DNA of 27,155 bases, taken from Mnemiopsis leidyi. Taxonomy: Eukaryota > Ctenophora > Tentaculata > Lobata > Bolinopsidae. Positions 20,528 to 27,155 of the stretch are shown in pieces. The stretch is from NCBI GenBank assembly GCA_000226015.1, contig JH152748.1:172848-200002 (forward strand), given 5' to 3'. A program made the translations under genes and the position numbers. Position 1 is the stretch's first letter. Every line of letters begins with the position of its first letter. Under the pieces are notes generated by a model. The model did not search any database. It saw only the letters and a list, made by a program, of their open reading frames with translations, and had not been told where the DNA came from.

Positions 20528-23500
20528 CTGTGATCCCCAACACTGTAAGACGACATCTCTTTCTCCTGTTCTCTGTAGATGATGTTAGCGAATGTGCTCT
20601 GAACAGTGGCTAGACAGTATCCCTCCTGCCCGTTCAAATCTCTAAAAATGGTAAAATTGTTATTTTTGAACGTCATATAAAAGTGTTGCGTTATGTTTGC
20701 TGCAAAATAAAATTTCATCTTTAGAAGATTTTTATCTAAGAACGCAAGATCAAAACATTTTGTTAACAAAACCTAAACATCTCAGTACTAACAGTCAGTA
20801 CATCATGTAGCGCAATTTTTGTAGAGTAATTTTTGTGGATTTTATTAAAAAAGCAAGTAAGCATTAATCGTGTAGGCTGTTGTTTCAACTGTAAACTTCT
20901 AATCCTAAAACTCCATACTCCATATTAGTGACGTTGTTGAGGAACTCCAGTTCCGACAAGAGTTCCGGTTTCCCAGCCCGAGTTATGATGTAGATAGAGA
21001 TCGGCATCAGATCGTCCGCTCCTAAGCACGACAGGTCTGTAGCTTCTTCTTCGCTCATTCCTGAAAATGTCATGTTTTTATCACATGGCCTGAACTTTTG
21101 AATGTGATACAAATTGCTATTTTTAGTATCATTTCGTGACCAGCGATTGTGTGCTAAAGTCAAGCAGATTGGTCTCATTGGTTTTTAAACTAAAATCGTA
21201 TTCTGTTGGTCGTTTTACCTACACCTACAAATTATCGTCATATCAGAAACAAAAACAAATGAAACTCCAAAAGCTTACATAGGATACTGAAAGCCAAACA
21301 CAAGGAAATATTTTCAACATGACGCCGATATATATCAAACTTTTCCACCATCACATAGGGAGTGGTGAGAAGGCAGCATACTGAGCTACACACACAAGAT
21401 ATACTTCGTGCTCAGGGGAAGGTCTGAGATTACAATCAGTCCGTGAGGGACACAGTTAAAACACTGGGGGTCAAACCAGAAACCATGCTGGCGGCGTCAA
21501 GGAGCGTAAGATGTGTCGTAGTAGTCTAACCTACTTGCCACGGACGTGTTGATATGACATCGCCATTGAAAGTGAATCCCGTCAGATTATCAGTGTGATA
21601 TGCTACAAACAACTCAATTCAGACTACTCTCTCACCACTCCCTTTTGTCATTTGAAGGTTGAATAACCAAAGTAAAGGAATGAGTAGCCAATGAATATAT
21701 GATTTTGATAAATGCAGCTGAAATTTTACCTATTTAGCACAAAGAAAGTATATAATTAATATAATTGAAATTTTCATACCAGATTGAAGATAGAAATCCT
21801 TGACGCAAGAACAGATGGTCTCAGCGAAAGAGATCAACAGTTTGAACTTCGTGATTGGAGAACTCGTCTCAGTGATCGCTAACAGACAATCTACCGATTC
21901 TTTGTAGGGTTCTTTTCCGAGGTGGTATCTGGAAGAAGATCAACATAAACATAGTAACAACGTATTGACAACATAGGAACAACATAGTAACAACATAGTA
22001 ACAACATAGTAACAACATGCTACATGGCTTGTAAACAGGGATCGACCAGTTAAGGGCGGTCCGTGTAGGTTGACACCGTGCTTTCAGCTATACAATAGTA
22101 ACAACATAAGAACAACATAGTTACAACATAGTTACAAATTCAATCAGATATCAAAGAGACGGCCCTTGGAATTCCAAATAAAGTTTCCAGTGGGAGTTCT
22201 TTAGTTTTTAAGACATGGAAAAATGAAAATTATCCAGAATCATGATAATGTTCCACATACTTCTGTTTGATGTTAGGGAAACTTTGGATCTCATCTCCAG
22301 AATGCCGAGCGAGATATTTCCTGAAGATAGCCATCTCTTCTTCTTTTAGGAAATTATAGGTCTCCAGAAGAGGGGCTAAGAACGGTTTGTAGAACATATC
22401 AGATAATTTGTTCTGTAGAAGTACACAACCCTCCTGAAATGGAAAAAGTATAATAAGCTATGTAATATATATGTGATATAGCTAGAAGATATTCACATAA
22501 TGATTCGAGGGATTCCCTTAATGTACGACTAACCGCACTTGTATCAATCGTTATTCGTTGCTTTGGTTGATAGGGGGCAGGGGTAAGATGACCACGGTTT
22601 CCGACCATTTGACCTTCGGTAAGGTGTCATAGTCAAATGGTCTACGAATTTTGACCATTTGCAATGTCAAAATTTCCGAATTGCTAACCCACGCCCCTTC
22701 AAATAGGAACGAAGCAAAATAAGAAAAGACAAACCTCGCAGTCGAAAATAGGATACAATCTGTGGAGCACGACGTTCAGATTGCTGACAAACTCAGAGAC
22801 GTCGCTCGTTATTGCTTCAACTTCCGTCTGGATTCCAGGTAGTAGAGCAACCTTCTCTTCCTTGGTGGATGCCATGTATATCTGAAGTATTAGACTGGAT
22901 AAGTGAAGTTCAACCGTGTTTTTGTTAAATTTCTCTTCTTGACTCGAGTGAAAGAAAACGATTGAATGAAATATCTAATGGAATACGGATAAGCGATAGA
23001 GATCTTCCAGAGTAAATAAACAACCGGCCAATGGTTTGGACAAAGACGTGAATGAATTATTAGTATCCCCAGCCCTGAGTATAATTCTCGGAGCCTCATC
23101 ATTTTAGGCTATCTTCACATTTTTACATTTCAGTATTGTGATTACCAGTAATTTTTAGTGTTATATCCTGATGATGGTGTTGTTAGAGATAAATATATAG
23201 ATGCATTGCTATTAAAGGTCCTATGTCTATCACTTGAGTCAAGAAGAGAATTACAAAAAACCACGTTAAACTCAATTATTAATCGACTCATAAGCAAATG
23301 TGTATAAAAGGATTTCCCTAATGAGCAGATGGTGGAATGATAAATCAGTAAATTTAAAATGGGAGACATTTACCTTTTTATTAAGAGGTACAATGCGGTT
23401 ATAGAAGTTGTACTGAGCGTTTCCTACAGCTGTACTTAACGGGTGTGACTTGTCCTGGAAACACCTGACAAAATGTATGTCACCTGACTATACGGCAGTC

Positions 23501-26067
23501 TTAGCTACATTTGAGAAAGTAGGTTAACACCGTGCTTTCAGTTATACAACATGAACAACAAGTTTCATATCTGTCGCCCTATTTATGCATATTATACATT
23601 ACTAGCCAGGTAAGCCCAGACAAAAAACATTAATCAGAAAGTATGTTACAATAACTTAAACATTCAGACCATCACGCATCTAGAAGCAAAACTAAAACAT
23701 CGCACATGCTCTTTACCGTTACCATGTTTCCTACTAACAATTTGCACGTGGGTGCCCGGTGCCTTAACAATCACCAAATATGGTATTTAACACCTTACCA
23801 AAGCCAAAACTTCACCAAATATTGTCCGTGACAGACAATAAAACAATCAATCAATGAATCAAACAAACAGAATTCCAATTTTATAATGTAGACAAGTATA
23901 GTATGTACAAATATTATAGTATACAAGTATACTTGTATATTAAGTTTAATATACAAGTTCAGTACACTTGTATAAGTACTATACAAGTATAATATACAAG
24001 TATGATTGTACATACCAAACAATTAGTACCCACCTAGAAAAGGTGCTCTCCATTTTACCATTCCTCATGTCCGGGGTCATGTCAGTGGAATCTGGATCAG
24101 TCGGTATGCGACGCTGTGTGTCATACTCCTTAACTGACACTGCAAACTTTCTTATGTGTTCTGTTTTGCAGTAGAGAATTGCCTGTAAACATAATAACCG
24201 GAAACTTGGGAGATTGTACATAGTCTGAGTTTTGGTGGATTTACCTTTGATAAGACTATGGAAATAGAAACAAGTTGGAAATAACTATTGTTGGTTTAAC
24301 AAAGACTCATTAAATTTTCCTGCACATGTGTTTATTGTTTAGTAAATTCCTGTGTGTGTGTTCAGTGCATCATATAAATAAGCTCATGCCAGTGATCTAA
24401 CTAACGACTATTGTACATAGGCATTATTGTGGATGTATAGTGGCAGTACAAAATACATTTACATTTACACATGTAACACTTATCGTTATAGTGGCATTAT
24501 TGTGTTACATGTTAAGTGGCAGTACAAAATACTTTACAGTACATGGAACACTTATCTTGTGACTTTAAGTACTCCATGTTGAATTGTTACAAAAACTTAT
24601 TGAGCACTCAAGATGCATCACTTTGCAGAATGAAAAACACATCAAAACGAATAAAGCTCCAGCTGGGTTAGCTGTTCGTCTGGTACGAATAACGATAATC
24701 GCAATGTGCAAATCGCTCAACGTCTAATAGCACAGATGAACAAATTTTACACATATCCGGTTACATTAGAAAATATTAAGTGTATGTTCAGTGACGATTA
24801 CGAACAAAAAGGCTACTGCCTCCCCAAATAACAACTAACCTCATACGATCCCACACTTCTCTCCTCCGTTTCCTCCTCCAGTGCTTCCTGCTCCAATCTC
24901 AGTTTTCTCTGCTCCGCCTTCCTAGCCAAGGTCTTCTCTAACTCTCTTGCAATGTTCAGGTTCTCTTCTTGAGCCCGGGCCAAGTCTAGTCGCCACCGTG
25001 GGTTAACTCTACCTTGAGCAGCCCGCCGCTCATATTGAGCTGCTAGAACTGCATTCTTTTGACGTGCTTGATCCATGGGAGAGACTTTGAGAACAACTGG
25101 ACTGTTTAAAGTGCCTCCCAGATTGGAGCCCAGTGGAGAGGAGAAGTAAGGGTTATGAGCTGAAGGAGGAGGTTGGGAAGCATGACGTGGTAGACTTTGG
25201 GAGGTATAGTTTGGAGGTAAGTGTTGGTTGAAGTAGTTGGGAGGCAAGGTTGTCTTGGACTTTGCCGCTCGAGAGGCACCAGGAACATTGCTACTCGGAG
25301 TATCTTTTGGATGATCAGGACGTGGGGAGCGAAGTGAGGGTAAAGTAGCAGACCTGTCTAGAGGTTTCTGGTACTTCTGTCCTGGTTTGTTAGCTGGAAC
25401 ATCTGGTAGGGAATCTAGGATAGACAGCAAATCAGCAGAGTCGTTCTCTTCTGTGTCTGCAGTTATGACATCAGGTTCTGTGGTGCATTCTTGGTCAGGA
25501 ACTTGTGGCAGGGTCGAACCTACAGTTGTACTGCTTGTTGTATTGCTGAGGAGCGATGTGGATAGCTGAGACTGCATGTCCTCCTGTTCAACTTGTTTAC
25601 CGTTAATTTGTTTGGCAGCTTCAATACACTTCAGAGCTAGGTCGAGCAGCTGCTCTGTTTTGTTGTCACACCAAACTTTAGAGGAGGATCCTTTCACTGA
25701 AATATACTTAGAATGAAGCTATACATCTCAGGGTGTCATGGCCAGGGTCGTATTGCGCCTAAACAAACATTCTTAACTATCTCTGGCTAAATATTAGAAT
25801 ACTAACTATCAACAGTAAACAGCCATACAATAAACCTTAGCCTTCTTGTAATATATCTACATATAACCCCTTCAACCCACGGTTATGTCTAAAAATAGCA
25901 AGTGCAAAAATGGAAATAAGTTAAAAAATTCACTCACAAATTTCACTTGAGATGAACATAGTGGTGGCCAGATAATGTTTATATGCTTCTTGGTAGTTTT
26001 CCTTCATGTCACAAGTCATTGCATAGCCAAACCTTCTGCCAGCTTCCTTCAAGGTAGGATCTGCCAT
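20524..26067 (-). CDS. VPS9D1: VPS9 domain-containing protein 1, predicted Rab5-family exchange factor
   Basis: Nine exons: 26067-25938, 25696-24840, 24182-24034, 23464-23374, 22881-22735, 22433-22261, 21928-21780, 21060-20919 and 20641-20524. They total 1956 nt, or 651 residues (human 631); all junctions are GT-AG and the phases agree. The N-terminal ~75 residues form an MIT-like helical bundle (GRRFGYAMTCDMKENYQEAYKHY). A Ser/Pro-rich linker follows. Then comes a charged coiled region (AQEENLNIARELEKTLARKAEQRKLRLEQEA) matching human VPS9D1, and a central helical part. The C-terminal VPS9 domain carries GADDLMPISIYIITRAG and EGYCLATVQS, the Asp and Tyr/Thr motifs that VPS9 exchange factors use to act on Rab5-group GTPases. 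A role in endosomal traffic is inferred from the family. Exons have weak repeats nearby, and introns carry several repeats and a MITE-like unit. Confidence 0.95.
21357..21643. mobile_element. MITE-like element in VPS9D1 intron 7
   Basis: A 14-bp perfect terminal inverted repeat, AGGGAGTGGTGAGA at 21357-21370 and its complement at 21630-21643, encloses about 260 bp with no reading frame. The interior is less AT-rich than the rest of the intron. I see no clear target-site duplication, so the class is undecided. Confidence 0.5.
21946..22140. repeat. ACATAGTAACAAC-type short tandem repeats in VPS9D1 intron 6
   Basis: Two clusters of an 11-13 bp unit (about 21946-22020 and 22095-22136) flank a non-repetitive segment that holds the first copy of a dispersed 31-bp repeat (22065-22095). 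Confidence 0.75.
23881..24010. repeat. Cluster of AT-rich palindromes in a VPS9D1 intron
   Basis: TATACAAGTATACTTGTATA (23920-23939) is a perfect 20-bp palindrome. Several related ATACAAGTAT/ACTTGTAT blocks surround it in both orientations, ending about 25 bp before the 24034 splice donor. The segment could extrude a cruciform. No coding content. Confidence 0.75.
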
Positions 26068-27155
26068 CTTTATTGTTTTAGGGTTCTGTTTATTATGTCC
26101 ACTTTGTCGCGCAGCTCGCCAGTCATTTCAGCACTGCATTAAAGTAATGTGATACATCTAGAGGCTAGAGGCTAGATAAAATTTGTGCTACTAAAACATA
26201 CGAAAGCAATCTTTAAAACAAGGCTAGCATATTGCATATCAATTCCTGAAATTTGATGTGAATTGTAACAATTTTCTGATAATGTTTAAAACTGATCTTA
26301 TCGTGTGAATATCTTAAGTAATTATTGAGCACCGTGGGCAGTGCTGCAGTCAATTGGTGTGAGAGAACTAGGTATAGACTTTATATCTTATATTTTTAGA
26401 AACGGTAATATTGCAAAATTCTATATTCTATTCTAGAACTTAATTTTTGCCCTTGACTTACCTCTGGCATGTCAGAATAGCCCTGAAAATATTTGATACG
26501 AGGTAATCAATTTTATATTGCACCAAATTGATAATATTACAGGAGGCTAGAAGTTGCTGTTGATTAACTACCCTTGCTTTTACTTGATATAAAAAGGCAC
26601 ACAAGTCGTCAAAATTTTAATAAAACAAGTTAACATAACTTACTGGCTTTCTATATTCTTTAATAAGGTGTTCACAGTGTACAAGTTCTGAAATAATAGC
26701 ATGAAAAAATGTATAATATAACAGAAAAGAGAAACAACAGAGAAACAACAGAAAAGAGAAACAACAGACAGAGTTGTAGACCATGAAGGTAACAATGCTC
26801 TGAGTAACTAGCCAATCTTGAACTAGGAAACCAAAAATGTGAATGTTCCCAGTGAAACAAATATATCAGTGAAACAAATATATCAATTTCTTGCCGATTG
26901 TCATATTACATGAAAAACGAAAGTTAACATATGAATTATAATACTTAATAGATTGATTGCATGGTCTTCACTCTTAGATTGTCATAGATATAGGTTGACG
27001 GGGCAAAGGAATGAGCTTGCTATTCGCTTTTGCTCACACCACAACGTCAACCCAGTAAATCTTTCTAGACAACAGGCATGTACTATGGGACAATTAAGTT
27101 TTCATTGTACTGCGGGTGTGGAGATTGGAATATGAGAGGCAAATCTATAGAGTGA
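26068..27155. other. Upstream region of VPS9D1
   Basis: About 1.1 kb. It contains a short GAAACAACAGAAAAGA repeat (about 26728-26768) and no recognisable gene. The stretch 26990-27140 is less AT-rich and has a short open frame on the plus strand, which I cannot match to any family. Confidence 0.5.

Noticed and set aside
26953..27135. 60-residue plus-strand frame near the right edge
   Set aside because: It begins at a non-ATG codon, and no recognisable domain or splice signal was found; the region may still be part of a gene beyond the window.

Overview
The window is nuclear DNA of an invertebrate animal. It is AT-rich, with roughly 37-38% GC by eye. It carries spliced genes with canonical GT-AG introns of about 110-720 bp, AATAAA-type polyadenylation signals and many intronic and intergenic minisatellites. 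The proteins are typically metazoan: a tetraspanin, SF3B4, USE1, TRIAP1, HPDL, DXO, HENMT1 (piRNA pathway) and VPS9D1. I cannot assign a phylum from the sequence alone.

Layout. At the left edge are the last two exons of a plus-strand tetraspanin (522-1089), tail to tail with SF3B4 (3290 to 1534, minus). Every recognised gene after that is also on the minus strand. In order of increasing coordinate they are: USE1 (3635-5051), TRIAP1 (5026-5742), an HPDL-type dioxygenase in one exon (8677-9678), a histidine-phosphatase/PMU1-like protein in four exons (10510-11713), DXO in one exon (13898-15082), HENMT1 in two exons (16018-17525), a type II membrane GT8/glycogenin-like protein in one exon (18410-19552) and VPS9D1 in nine exons (20524-26067). 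For each multi-exon gene I rebuilt the exon joins by hand. The summed coding lengths are multiples of three and the joined proteins align with the families. One USE1 junction rests on protein similarity more than on splice consensus.

How the genes relate. They do not form a single pathway. USE1 and VPS9D1 act in membrane traffic, TRIAP1 in mitochondrial lipid transfer, and HPDL in aromatic-acid oxidation. DXO, HENMT1 and SF3B4 act on RNA. The standout feature is that the USE1 start codon lies inside the last exon of TRIAP1 in another frame, with a 26-bp overlap of the two coding sequences. This suggests a shared (dicistronic) transcript or trans-splicing onto a shared acceptor.

Repeats carry several of the more unusual signals. 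A 25-bp array beside the HENMT1 stop codon contains repeated matches to the RFX X-box. A 22-bp array upstream of TRIAP1 contains 19 AUG-stop elements in the sense orientation. An intronic TRIAP1 minisatellite looks derived from the neighbouring exon. Another 22-bp array ends on the VPS9D1 stop codon. The GT8-like protein has lost its DxD motif, and DXO has a cysteine-bearing insertion between two catalytic motifs. No rRNA, tRNA, CRISPR array or intact transposase gene was recognised.
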